Source: Brachypodius melanocephalos (taxonomy: Eukaryota > Chordata > Aves > Passeriformes > Pycnonotidae). Taken from it: DNA of 64,000 nucleotides. Both the position numbers and the translations under genes were made by a program. Where the stretch lies: positions 23,029,409-23,093,408 of the forward strand of contig VZSR01003807.1 of assembly GCA_013398615.1 (NCBI GenBank), written 5' to 3'. Of the stretch, positions 26,724-39,900 are shown piece by piece. Numbering within the stretch: the stretch's first letter is position 1; the number at the start of each line of letters is the position of its first letter. The notes below the pieces were generated by a model. It was not told the DNA's origin. It searched no databases and saw only the letters and a program-made list of their open reading frames with translations.

Positions 26724-29200
26724 ACAAGAGTGGAAAAACTATCTGTGGACTGCAAGGATGACATCAGCCCAAGGTCTGGGACAGATTTTATTTTGCAGTA
26801 GGTGAACAGCCAGCAGTGTTTATTTTAAAATCAGTTTGACTTCAAAGCACTCCAGGTATGTGATATCACATATAAAAATGCAATGCGTGCACCTCTGCCT
26901 TGGGTGAGCTGGTCAGTAATATCTGTCTCACTGTCCTTACTGCAGCCTGCTCATATTTACCGTGATATAATTCCATCTGCTTGTCAGATCACTGGTTTTC
27001 TCTATCATGTTCAGAGTACACGTGGAAAGCTTTGATTTTGAAGGTGATTTTTGTTTTTTCCTATAAGTTTAAAACGTATCCTGGGCAAAATTTATTTAAG
27101 TACTGACTTGATTCAGAGCCTATCAAGGCAATATTGCAGTGATAAAGGTGGCAAATTGAAATCATATTTTGTATTGGGTGATCTCTGAGGCTTGCAGTCA
27201 CTGGTCCTGTGATTTTTTTGTTTGGTTGGTTTTTTGGGTTTTTTTTTGTTTAATTGAGAACAGTTTGCATCACCTCAAAGCCCTGGAACAAGCCTGTTGT
27301 CTGTGACCATGCCCTGGGCGCTCTCTCAGCCATGTGGGGAAATGGAATCCAAGAATCCATGGAGAAGGCAGCCAGTTTAGAAGGGGCCATCTGGCAGTGG
27401 ATAAATCTAATGTAATTGCTGCAGAGCAGCGTGAACAATAGTAAGCTCTTTGTTTGCAGTACCCAGGACATGTAAAGCTTTATAAATGACACAAAAAAAT
27501 CCTAGCAAATTGAATATTTCACACCGGTGAAGGGATATTCTGATATTCCACTGTGACATATCAATAGCTGGATTCTTCCTCAAATGTGGATGGCAGCCTG
27601 TTCCTTGAGCAACAGGAATATTAAATGCTGAATTGTGTGTGTTGTACACTCCTGAGTTTAATAAGCCCCAGTTAAGCTTAGCAGTCTGCTAGAAGCCCTT
27701 TTTACCACAGCTTGTATTATGGATTTTTTTAAAACCTTTGATTGCTATCAGACTGCCAGTCTCCAAGTGGATATAAGGAATTCCCTTGTATTTTAAACTT
27801 TGATATCTGAATCCATAACTCAGTATGTTCTCTTGGAAAAAGAAGTTTTATCTAAATTAAAAACATATGCATGTTTTATAACTATGATAACTTCTTATGA
27901 AAAAAATTATATACTTTTATTATATAAGGGATGCTTCTAGGTCAAAAGGGATTCATAATGCTGAGTGATTCAATGCCTGTTATGTACTTAAAATGTTTTG
28001 TAGATCACTTCGGTGTGTTTGCCTAAGAAGTAAGAATAGCTATAAAAATGTAAGTTGCAGTAATGGTGTTATTGCAAGACATTTTTGCCAGCCACAACGA
28101 ATGATTTCTAAATGCCACAGAGTGATTAAACTGTAAGGCACAACGGGTTATATTAGAGTATGAAGCCCTAGGTGTACTGAAATTACCATTCAACAGCTCA
28201 CCTGGGAGCATCTCTGGGAGATTATAACACGACACCTTTACTGTTTTTTAAAAATGAAAAAATGAAGTCATTAAAAAGCATTTTTTCCCAGATAAGTGAA
28301 GTGTCTTCCATCACCCAGTGTGCAGTCATTAGGTCTAATGTGCTTTTCTGCAGAAATATTTCAGAATGATCCAGGGTTCCCTTCTTCTCTATTGTGGCAA
28401 AGGGAAGATTTGTCACAGGAATCTCGTGTCTCTCTGAATGAAGTATGTACTCAACACACTCGGTTTCCACTTTCTGCAAAACTGCCTTACCAACAAACCC
28501 ACTATGTTTTCTAAGACATCTTTTGCTCCAAATGCTTTTCTTTTTCTGTCCATAAGTTTTTCCTCCCTATTTCTTCCTTTAAAGAACAAATAATACCAGA
28601 GACCTCACTACATGTAGTCCCATGGTATTGTTGATTTCCCAGGAGTTGTTTTAAGTCGAGAGACCTTTGAAAACTATATCAAAAGGCCCACGAACTCTTG
28701 ATCATCATATCTTTTCCAGTTGTGTGGCACACTAGTCTCCCCTTGTTCTGGGGAATACATGCTCTAGAAGCAAGAAAACACAAACTACACTTGTGTGTTG
28801 ATTGCTCACAAAGATGCCATGCTGCAGAGATTCCAGCCCAGCAAACTGTAAGACCTTTGCAGGAGGTGGGTAATAGCTCAGAATGACCAGAAAATGTAAC
28901 CAAAATCAGAGTGAGGTCTCTCCATGCAGCCCAGTGTGGTGGTGCAGCCTCCCCTGTCTCCAGGCTGCACTACAATCTGAGAATTGCTTCTCAGGCCTCA
29001 GAGCTAGCCAAAAACACCTGGGCTCTTGAGCTTATTAAAAACACTGTCTGCTCACAGGAACTTATGCTGTCTAATGAGCTTCTGCTTTTATTTTTTAAAT
29101 TAACAGCCTTGGAAATGTTGGGTTTTGTTGTTTGTTTTTTTTTAATCCAAATGGCATAGCAATTTTGTTCTCACAGTTTCAGAGAAAGTTTTCTGATACA
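26724..29200. other. AT-rich non-coding DNA, no gene seen
   Basis: No exon or RNA gene was recognised. Frames are below 95 codons. A T-rich low-complexity run lies at about 27214-27252. A less AT-rich patch is present at about 28915-29040 without recognisable content. Confidence 0.55.
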
Positions 29201-29206
29201 ATTCTG

Positions 29207-30402
29207 TGTGAGGCCAGGGTGTTATGATCCCCACAAAGATGTACCAAGCTCTGAGGGTTGACCAGAAACCTCCCAGAAATGCCTTAAGAATAATTAGCAA
29301 GATGACTGATTGGGTGTGTTTTGAAAAGCAAAAGGTTTTAATAGAAGAGAAAATAACAAACAATACAAAATAAAAGAATAAAAGCGATGCACAGTGCAGA
29401 GAAGTCCCTTGCACCTGCTAAGATACCCCAAAAAGTGCCAAGAGACTCTGTGCTCTTTCTTAAGTATTTGACGATAAAGGAGGATTTTTGGCAAGCTGCC
29501 CAATAGGAACAGCTACAGGTTTTGAGGTAAATTTCAAAGATCTAACAGGTCCCTTTGTGCTAGCACTGGGCTGATTACGATGAGAGAAGCACAGAAGCTT
29601 CAGGTTCTTCTTCTTTAAAAGTTCCAGGGGTGTAACTTAAACTCTTTTCCTCATATGTAAACACCTGCTGGGATGCACTGCAAGTTTCCAACACAAAGTG
29701 CATCCAAGAAAAAGCATCGCTATGACTAAAGCCTACTGACTTGCAGCCCTATAAACAGGGGTCCAAAATGACACCCTTTGAGCCATCCTGGACCACAGTG
29801 GGCTGTGACCAGCACCCTCCCTCTGAGTGAGGCCTCTCAGAGCCAGCAAACTCTTGGGTTTCCTGTACTCAGAGGATGTTGAACAACGCTGGATGCTGGG
29901 CTGGTACCCTCATTCCTCAAAGCTCGACCCTTGGTACACTAAGGAAATGTTTTCAAGCCAAAAGTCTTCCAGAGTGAATATTTCACTACCTTCAAGGGTA
30001 ATTTTCCATGGTACCTTGTACCGACTCTTAATTTCTAGAAGCATGCAAGTGTGCATATGATACAGCAATTGTTGGAGAAACGCTGTACTTGAGATTTGTG
30101 ATTTAGGCATGTAAGCAAGACACTGTAATGGTATAGTAAATTTTATACGAATCCTTTGCTAAATTTTTTAACTAAAGTCATAAGTTGTTAAGTTAAAGGC
30201 TTTTAAGTTTAAGGTGTTGTTAAATTTAATTGCTGTTAAGTTTAAATGACCTCAAATTAAGGGCTGTTGGACTTTTGGGCTGTATTCCTTCCTATCCTTA
30301 CCCTTTCTATCCTTTTTTCTCACACACACATTCAACCACTTATCCACCACCACCACCAGCCCTCCCTTCACCACCCCACACACTCCCCCTGGTCCCCTCA
30401 CA
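29207..30402 (-). mobile_element. Candidate long LTR or ERV-derived block
   Basis: The block starts TGTGAGG and ends CCTCACA, a perfect 7-bp inverted terminal repeat with TG...CA ends, about 1.2 kb apart. On the minus strand an ATTAAA polyadenylation-like signal lies near the left end (plus-strand TTTTAAT at about 29336-29342), as expected for an LTR read leftward. Inside are a TATAAA on the plus strand at about 29749, a cluster of GTTAAGTTTAA-like repeats at 30185-30245 and a pyrimidine-rich tract at the right end. The flanking 5-6 bp do not match, so a target-site duplication is not visible. From memory the sequence resembles dispersed LTR-type DNA in songbirds, but I could not verify this. 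The boundaries and orientation are tentative. Confidence 0.35.
30185..30245 (+). repeat. Degenerate GTTAAGTTTAA repeats
   Basis: Four to five imperfect copies of a GTTAAGTT(TAA) motif occur within 60 bp. They lie inside the candidate LTR block. Confidence 0.6.
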
Positions 30403-30415
30403 TACACACAGATAT
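30285..30415 (+). repeat. Pyrimidine- and CA-rich low-complexity tract
   Basis: The plus strand here is almost all C and T with CA runs (CACACACA, CCACCACCACCACC). It makes a long minus-strand purine tract. It ends at the right edge of the candidate LTR block. Confidence 0.75.
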
Positions 30416-33400
30416 TTTTTAACTTATTTCAGTTTCAACTGATTGACTCCAGCCTTTTATTTGTTGTTTTTCCTCGGTTTAACCACCTAGTAAGTGGTAG
30501 GGTCAACCTTGCCAATGAACTCTGTGACACTGCTGCTTTTATGTTAAATCCGTTTGCCTCTCCCAGTGATTCCTTAAGCTCTCTTAAAACACTCCTTTGT
30601 GATATCCAGCCACTGGGCTCTTTTCTGAGCAAGACATACTGCTCTAAGTCCAGCTTTCCAGCACAGCACCAACATCAATATTTGTTTAAGACCTCACCAG
30701 TGAACCTCAAGAACAGAAAAGCTTTTCGCGTCTTCCCTCTGCTTTGACATTGGAGCTCTGCTGGCTTTGAGCTGAGACCTCAGATTTTGTGAACTAGTGT
30801 ACAGCCTGGGCAATGGTCAAGCTTCAGACATCATTTTTTCAGCCTCTGTGGAGGAATAGTTGACCATCGTCAGCCCCATGAAAAGATGGCTATCCTCTCT
30901 GCAGCTCTGCCATGAAACTTCACCTTCTCTGCAGCATCCTGTGCCCTGGAGAGATGCCAAAAGATTTGTCTCATGAGAAAAATGTAAAAATAAGCTATTT
31001 AAGGCAAAGGGAATGATAGAGGTAAAGGCAAGTTTAAGGGCAGCATGTAAAGATGTGAAGAGCTACAGCGCAGAGGAAGCAGGTTTGAAGTCTTTCATTA
31101 AACCTACCTAACAAGTTAAAGTACATCCGACTTATCCAGTTCTGCATAGGCAAGATAAGCCATAGTGTTGTAGTTTCCCCATCACTTCTTTTTGATCATG
31201 TCCACTTTTTCATTATACCTGAACATGAACTTTTAAGTAGGCTGCAAAAGCTCTTAAAGGAGAGATTAGTCCAATGTCTGTGTCTGTAGTTTGTCCAACA
31301 CCAATGAGGTCTTTGGGAACTGGTATCCTGGACAATGAATACTCATTGCAGAGGCAGGAGTCCTAGGAAAAAAAGAGCTGAATTCAATGAACAGAAATTT
31401 CTTCAACCTGTATGCAGGGTTGGAGATTCTTAGGGTTAATCCTCTATAGTGGTTACAACTTCTTCAACTGTATATATCTGCATTAGGAAAAAATAAAACA
31501 ATCAATGTTTGCAATGATTCTGTCTTCAGGCAAAGCCAAAGATTGTTCTAATTTACCTTTCATGATTTGTGCTACAGGTGAACCCATAGTTAAAAACCTA
31601 CCGTGATCTTTTCATGGCAAGAGGTTTTTACTTAGTTGGTGTCAGAATGGATCATACTTACGGTTGAGTGTTTTGACAATGCTTCATTGGCAACAACACA
31701 AACACTATACCCACAGTTGTACTTCTTTCTACAGTAATTAAAGGTGATTAGCTATTTGCAAAATCCCTAAACCATTGCCTATAATTTAAATTTCCATTTT
31801 GTTTGGAGAATAATCCAATTTGAATAAAGTGAAAATACGGCTCCAGTACAAAGGAATAGAAAATTTAACACAGCGTGAAAATTAATTTGAGGAATTTTGT
31901 TTTATCTTGTTGTAGCTTACATGCTGTTGCTAGAAAATGTAGCTGGGATTAGTTTCCACTGCACAGGGTATTCTAAGCCAAATTTCGGAAAAATACAGTT
32001 TACAGACATTGAAGTATATCACCTTGTACTGTTGGCTTTGACCATTTTGAGGAACTGTACATTTTCACATTTTATTTTGATCTATTACTTGGATCTAATT
32101 GAATTATTTGTTTTGATGGAAAATACTGTAAGAAGAAATTCCTCTACTGCGTAGTAAGGAACTGCCATAAATTTCATGACATATATGCAGCTCACAAGTG
32201 GAAGTATTTAATACAGTACATTGCTCCCTCTCCCAAGTGTTACAAAATGAGCTAGTTTGGTTAGATATATTGGACAAGTGAAATGCAAGAGTGCTGTAGG
32301 TGTCCCAGACTCACAGTACTGAAAATTGGGAAGAACAGGGTTTGGGTTTTTAGTTGTCCTCTGCCAACACAGACCTCTTCAATTTACTACATTTTCAAGT
32401 GGTTTAGCAGACTAATTTTTAAATAATTCACTGCTGGAATTTCTAGTGCTTCCCTCTAGAGACTGTATCACTCTGATAGATGTCACCATTAGAAAGTACA
32501 TCAGCAGTCAGGCTTAAATAGATTTTGTCCAGTTTCATCTCAATATTACTTCATGGGTTACATTACAGAAATCCTGCCCCTCCTGGGCTGCCACATTACT
32601 CTTAGTTGCATTATTATAGTCTCTTGAAACTCACATCAGGACTGAATTCTCCTTGAACCATGATTTTAGTACCAATGCCTTATAAACTATTGTTTCTACC
32701 TTGCCAGTTTGCGGTCCCCTCAGACAAGTAACTTGGCAAATATGAAGTCCTAAGCAGACAGAGGGACAGACATAATATAAAAACAATCTTATGCAACTGT
32801 CTTGGTACTTAAGTGCACTGACATTTAACCTACATCTCCCTCCTTATTTATGCTATTTTCTCGTAAGTCATCACAGGCTTGTCGGTTGTAAATTAATCAA
32901 AAAAAGTTTTCAAACATGATTAGGACCTTACACAACAGCATTTCTACAGCCTCAGATGATGTATTCTGCAAATATTTTTTTCTTGTACAGAATTACACAA
33001 ATATATTCGGTATGTGAAACAATACTAAATGGAAACAACAGATGAACCTAAATCACCTCCTTGAATCCACAAAGAAGCACCCTTAGAGGCTTCTCAGCAA
33101 AAATCTTGGCTCAATATACACATCACAAAAGCTAAAGTAGTGGAATGTACACAGAAATAGCAAAACCCCATGATGAAATTATAGGATGCTGCTCAAAACA
33201 AGTAGTGTCTCCTTATGTAGAATACAGAATCCAGGTCACAGGATCTGGATGATGACAACTGAAGAATTAAGAAAAGAGGAGAAATTATGTGCTCCAGATA
33301 ATAAAAGACTGGGAAATGGCAAATAATAGGATAGTTAAACTTGCAAGAAATTGAATAAAACAAGCCACAAGAAAGGAATGAAAAATTGTATCAGATATAA

Positions 33401-36400
33401 TTGCTTTCAGCCAGAGGATATGAAGGATAAGAGATCATTAAAAAGAATCAAAATGGTCCTACAACACTCAAAAATGCATTCCAATTTAAAATTAATATCT
33501 TTTCTTCACTTTTAGCCACACATCCTTGACCTTGAAGTATTTTCTGTCAAGATATCAAAACAAGTGCTGAAATATAAAACATATGGCTTTTTCACTCTCA
33601 TAATGGATGTGTGTTTTACTCTTTTGGTAAAAACTAATGGGTCAAGTGAAAAATGTTCTGAGTATACTTTTATTAATCCACAAGGGGGGCTTAGGCTCAT
33701 CTGTCAATCTTTTTCCATGCTTCAGTACTTTTTTTTTCTTTTGTAAATGTAAGAGTTTAATAAAAACTAGAAAAAAAATAGCTGAAATGGTTGACTGTAA
33801 TTCACCATATGTACAATGCTTTCTGCTGATTCTCTCAGGATAACAAGGGAAGAAATTTGTCAGCCTGTTTTATTTAATTAGCCAGCAGATCATGCACAGC
33901 AACCAGGACAAGGGTCAGTTTAGCTGCCACCTGCCTGGGAAAAGCTCTCTGACTGCTGGCACTCTAGGGCAAAATGATCATGGCTTCTCAAACTCTCTTA
34001 CTGTGTCTCTTCAACCGCACATAAAATTATTAAAAATTCATTGCATGCAGATATTCCACATTTCAAGCAAATACTCTACCTGCCAGGATGAAGCACCATT
34101 CCCAGGGACTCTCTGAGCTAATGAATATCTAAAATATTTTATTCAAAATCAAATAGCTCCAGTAAGTGAGATCAAGGAAGACCTGTTCATATGACCCTAG
34201 GAATACACAGCTGTGGACCTTTCCTAGGGTTTTGGGATCTTTTTACATTATCTGCTCACAATCAGCCATGAGCAAATCTGAGACAGTGTCTCTTTCACAG
34301 GTGTCCTAGCTACCAGTTTGTAGGGTAATCGATATTAATTTCAGCCACTTTTGCGTAAGAATGCAAGTGCTTCATCCACAGTGGACTAAGATCCATGGGA
34401 CAGTGAGGGCACTTCAATTAGACCATTACTCCTCTGAGGAACTGAAAGTAAAACTGATGGCATATAGAAGAGTCTGGGCTGATACAACCAGAAACACTCT
34501 GGGTTTGCTCTGAAGCTAAAACAAAAAGATCTTGTATTTCTCAAATTCCCAGATAATTTCTGCCTTATTTTTGTCCTCACACCCTTTCCTAGAGGTAAGA
34601 GTTCAGGCTTTCAGTTGTTGGCACTATTGCCCAAGTGCCTGCCCTGCCACCTGTATCAGCTCATGGGTCTGCACCCCTGTGTGATTGCACCTGAACTGAG
34701 AACCAGGCAACACCCACTGCAAGCCACATCTAGCCCAGCCAGCTGCTATAGCCCTAGAGAAATTAGAACTTGATCCAAAGCCTGCTGAATTCAATGCAAA
34801 GACAGCTGTCATTTGGATCCAAATAAGAAAATGTTTAGGGGGAAAAAAAATTCATTTTGAGGTTTCCTTTTCCAAAGCCAAATAAGTAAAATACAAATAC
34901 TTCAGAGTGAAAAATAGTGATTTTGACATTATACTGAACCAAATCAAGCAGAAACCATTTCCAAATGACAGATTTTTTTCTTAACTCAAATGCTCAGTGT
35001 TCTTTCCCTGTTAAAGTTGCAGGAAAAATTCAGTCACCATCATCCTTACCAGCAAACTATATGTGGTCTCTTAGATATTTTTCTAAAAGGCAGTGATTTT
35101 GTTACTTGCATTACAGCTATTTCAACTGTTGCTGAAAGTTGTTACAGGAAGTAATAACCAAATTGTTACAGGAAAATGTGTTTCAAAATTAGTTATCACA
35201 ATAGTAATTTTAAATGCAATTGGTGTTGTGTTCTGCTTAAGCATTTTTACACAAGTTCATGTGAGTTTATGAAAGGAACAGACAGTCTGCCTAGTTTTTA
35301 AAACATGATTTAACCCTGAAAGACAATACTGGCTTTCATTTGAATCTGGCATGAAGAAAACACAGAAAAGTGGAAATAAAAACATCTCTACTCCTGCAGT
35401 TTTACATTCAGACCAGAACCATGGATAATTTTGCCCTCATGTGTCTAAAGCTCTAGAGGTGCTGTAAATGCCCAACTATTTTTCTGTCATAATGGAGGGA
35501 TTCCTGCAGTTATTTCACTGGCAGCTTCCAGGTAAGACAAAGACATTCTCTCCTCAAAACCTTGCCCATTCAGATACAACTTTTATCATTAAATAACCCT
35601 CTCATCTGTTTCACAAAAAATCTAGGAGCATAACACTATGTTACAAACCAATGGTTACTTGATTGCCTTATTTTAATTGGCAATCTTTTCTGAATTTATT
35701 TTATCCTTAAAAAGCAGCAACAACTACTGAGGGTGTGCCTCAGCAGAAATTGCTGTTCTTACCCAGAAATTAGAATACTTAGATATCCACTGCCTAAGAC
35801 TCTGAGGAATAGCCCCAGACTGAGCTGTGAGGACAAAAGGATTTAATACATCCCATTATCTCACAGCATCTGCCAAGAATCATCTGTATAAATAATTTCT
35901 TTTTGATTGGTACATTATTTTGGAGATGTAGAGCGAAAACATGTAGCCTGAGATAGGTGAGTTCATTTCACAGTATTGTACTGTTTGGAATATACAGGCC
36001 ACTGATTTGTTTCGATGCGCACAGACTGAAATGAAGTGTATTGTAATAACAAAAGTGTAGCCTGGACAATATTAAAATAAACTGTTATATCACAGATTCA
36101 GACAAATTTCAGTACATAGCACTAATTAAAATATGCATCTCTGTGTTACTTAAACTTTAGTGATACTGTCACATGCGTGACTGTGACATTAAAATTTCTT
36201 GCTAATGTCAGTTATAAACAGTGATGTTGTATTCAAAGCTGCTCTAAGTGATAAATCATTCTCCTTCAGTTTCTATACAAGCTTTTTTCAAGCATGTCTC
36301 ACAGCAAATCACAAGCTGGATTTCACTGCTAGAGATTTTGCTCCCAAACTCATATTTATTAGCCCACATATAAATTCATGCATGAAAAGGAGCTGACAGC

Positions 36401-36630
36401 ACAGTGAGGCATGAATTTCAAGTATATTCCAGCACCAAAGGTCAGAAGCAGATTTCCTATTTGGGTAGCAATTATAAATAGCCATCAAAGGTGAAATAGA
36501 ATTTACATACTGGGTTACATTGCGTTTCCTGTTGATTTTGAAAGGTTAAGATTCCAAATGAAAGAAGAAAAACCCCTATTTTGTCTCACAAAAAAATTAA
36601 ATGCTTTCCAAAAACAAGATACCAGAGAAC
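30410..36630. other. AT-rich non-coding DNA, no gene seen
   Basis: No exon or RNA gene was recognised. Frames are at most 85 codons. The first 600 bp may still belong to the repeat block on the left, because composition is similar up to about 30960. A possible ancient repeat fragment at 34768-34806 is listed separately. Confidence 0.55.
34768..34806 (+). repeat. Possible ancient sauropsid repeat fragment
   Basis: TGATCCAAAGCC is followed by a TGAATTCAATG-like string and AAAGAC. This resembles a motif that I remember as very common in turtle and crocodilian repeats (TGATCCAAAGCCC, then a GAAGTCAATGG core). Only about 40 bp match and the family name is uncertain. Confidence 0.3.
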
Positions 36631-36633
36631 CCC

Positions 36634-36659
36634 TTTTTTTTTTTTTTTTTTTTTTTTTT
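36634..36659 (+). repeat. 26-base T tract
   Basis: An uninterrupted run of 26 T residues. Read on the minus strand it could be the poly(A) end of an insertion whose body lies to the right, but the adjacent 86-codon minus frame at 36725-36985 is not recognisable. Confidence 0.9.
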
Positions 36660-36667
36660 CAAGAGAA

Positions 36668-36715
36668 TTATTCACAGACTCAGAGATTTAGGGCTAGAAG
36701 GATAGTCCAAGGACA
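36668..36715 (-). mobile_element. Possible decayed CR1-like tail
   Basis: TTCACAGACTCAGAGATTTAGGGCTAGAAGGATAG resembles an eroded antisense CR1 3' end (AATCATAGA octamers followed by GGGTTGGAAGGGACC). Only scattered matches remain, so the call is weak. Confidence 0.3.
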
Positions 36716-36989
36716 CCTTTCTATTCAAGTACTATTGCTTTTCACCTTCCTTGTCAGATTCCTTAATACATGATTCACATCCCAAAGAGATTCTCCGTAT
36801 AGACTGAGAGGCAGATGGTCACTGGTGTGCACCCTGGGGACCTCATCATCCACACCAAGTTGAGGCTGTGCAAAATTTCTGTGTCCTGAAAGCCTCTTCT
36901 CAGAGTAGCTAAATCCAAGGTGTTGAGGGGGAAGGACTTCCAGAACCACAGATTTCCAACAGTAGGTATTGATTTTCCAGGACATGACT

Positions 36990-39900
36990 ACAGGTAATTA
37001 CACAAATTTAATTGTTTATTTATTTGGGATTTTTTATCCATTCACATGTTCCACTTGATTTGGTACCTCTTATCAGTATTTTTCCTTGGGTACCATTCTT
37101 TTTTTTTCTGCTCTCTGATTTCAATGTATAATGCACAATATTTTTGGGTTCACTTCTGTCCTTCTTTCCCATCTAGCCACCCCACCTCCCCACCCCCAGT
37201 CAGAAACATACCAAATTCCATCACAATAATACTTGAACACAATAATTATTGCTGGAGAAAAACTAATGATAAAAACTACTTTCCTATTCCCAGTACATTT
37301 TTGATAGCTTTTTACTTTTCAGCAAGAATGCTTAGGAATATGTACAGCACTGAAGGGATAAAAAGACTCAGCACTGGGGCTCCTATCTAGAGTGAAAATC
37401 CTCATGGTTGTGAAATGTTCCATTAAACAGCTGCTGTAACAGCTCCATACTTGAGCATTTAGGGGAAATAACACAGATAGAAGCCTTTTGCTTAAGCTGA
37501 TTTTGCACAGACCAACTATGAAGCACTTTGTTATAAATTGAATGACTTTGACGAGTAACAGCCCTCACAGCTACTTTGTCCTAATGCTCTCAGTGAAGGT
37601 CTCTGGATTTGGGGTTTATCTAGGTGACATCACTGAGAAGTCAAAGAAGGAAATTAAACATATCCTAAGTAATTTCCTCTGAATAGGCTTTACGTGAAAG
37701 ATGAAAGAGCTCTGTATTTTGAACAGGAGGTTGTAGCAGGGGCAGTGCTGACAGGCTTCAGGCTTTGTGCCAAGGTATTTATTTACTTGCTGTGTCATGG
37801 TAAATATTAAGCTATAATCTGAAGCCTCAACGAGCAGCGAAACCTCAGAGGGCCTGGCACAGAGGAGCTTGCTGTGTCTCTGTGTCCCCTCTCTGTGGGG
37901 GAATGAGAAGTCCATGTGTTTCATCAATGTCCTGACCACCTGAGTTTATTCACCTTAGGGATGAAAACTACTGCACTTTTGCCAATGAATAACTCAAGAG
38001 TTTTTCCCAGGGCTGTCAAATTTGCACGATGCTTCACACTAATGAATAAGTCCAAAACAAAGCAGTTTTGATTTAACAACAGCAGAACATGTTTTAAATG
38101 TTGAATGGCTGTGTTTGCGGGGAGTATTGGCTTGGATCTTTGTGTACCAGAAAACAGCTTCTGTCAGGCATGCTAAATAGAAAACAAAACAAAATTTTAG
38201 ACGTTATTGATAGAACTATCCAAAGTATTATTTAATTAAATGGTTAAAAACTAGTGACTGCAGACCTTTTTACTGAGAAAAGCTTGCAGGTTATAAGAGT
38301 GATAGTAAAGAATGAGAACTATGAAATAGATACTTAATTTAAAAATGGTTATATCCATTTAGGAAAATGGATACCATTTTGGTTTGTGTAGTCACTGAAA
38401 ACAGATTTATTTGGACGATAAAAGTATATTTTGATATGTAAGTTATCATCCAGTTCAAATAATACATTGCTCCCTTTGAAGTCAGGATTTTAACTGTACT
38501 CACAGGAATATTAGGAAGATGCCAGCACTAGGCAAGTGAGCTTCTGTACAAATCACATTTGATTAAATTGCCTCTCTTAGTCACTTCAGTAATAGCTTGG
38601 TGATACACTGTGCTGCTCTATTCACAAAAGAGCCAGGTCACTCTATTCTCTCCCTGGTCCTTTCATTCTCAAGCCTGGGAGAACAAAAAGCACCATGAAA
38701 TGACATTTCCTGAGGTTGATTCCCCACTGCTTCCCCAGTGCCATAACAGGAAGAAGGAATCAGAGCTATTGTCTTCAAAGCAGAGATTTATTCCCGGTCC
38801 CCAATAGTAAAAGCCATTTTGCAGCTTTTGAAGGAGGTGCCTCTGTGCCCTTAATGAACACACAACAAGACACATAAACTAATGCTTGAAAACAAAGTGA
38901 GATTTGGACAATGAAATTTGTTTGACAGTGCATGAGATTGAAGGGGGCCCAGAACAAGAAATCAAAAAGCTTCACTCTTAGGTCTCCAGTATCTGTGATG
39001 CAATTTTGCCAGGCTAAACATAAAGGCTTTGCACCATGCAATACAATATGAAAAGGCATCCACTTGCATCCATAAATCTACCTGAAGAATAGCATTTGGT
39101 CCCTGAGCTAGCGTGGGTGTTGTTCTGCAAGCATCATGAACTCACATCTGGAGTGAGTACAGAAAAGCAGGAGGGTGAAGGGGATTTCTGCTTTCACCGA
39201 GGGTGGATGGGATAGTCTTGCTTCCCTCCTCACTGCTTCTGCCTGGTAATGCTGAAAGGAAAATGAAGGCTGTGAAACAGCGGGGAAGTGGAAAAAACAG
39301 CACCCAGATACAGAGCCTTTGTTGTCAAATGTCTGCTGATAATTGCTTTTGTATTCAGAGGAAAGCTGATGGGAGAAGAAAACTTTAACTTTCCACTAAC
39401 AATAATATGCCATTGAAGAATATCCTATCTCCAGCTGTCTTCACAGCGTACCACTGTTTTGCTGCCTGAAATGCAGTATGTACTGTCATACTGGTCTTCT
39501 CCAGAACTCATCAGGTTTGATACCAGAAACACTTGTACAGTTAATAACCCTCAATTATCTGTGATAAAAATATGGCTTGTATTATTCATACTCTCATCAA
39601 ATTAATGTAATTGCATTGTCTCATATCTTCATCTGACAGTTTTTTCTGACTTTATACATAGAAAAAATGTTTTAAAATAATCAGAAAAACATGCTACTGA
39701 AGCAAGGCTAGGTCTAAAGTAGTGAGTCTAGAAAGATTCCTCTGCCAATGGCTACCAGGATCAGCTCAAGATTTCTCAAGATTTGTGATAGCCTGTTTCG
39801 TAGTGACTCCATTATTAAAATCAATTTGTGAGGATTTAGGAGGAAGGTTTCTCCAACTATCTGTAGTGAAAATGTAACAGTTTAGAAATAGAAAAATGTC

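Noticed and set aside
36634..36985. Processed pseudogene with poly(A) on the minus strand
   Set aside because: The adjacent 86-codon frame is unrecognised, and T tracts of this size also arise as plain microsatellites. Retrocopies are rare in birds because CR1 does not use poly(A) tails.
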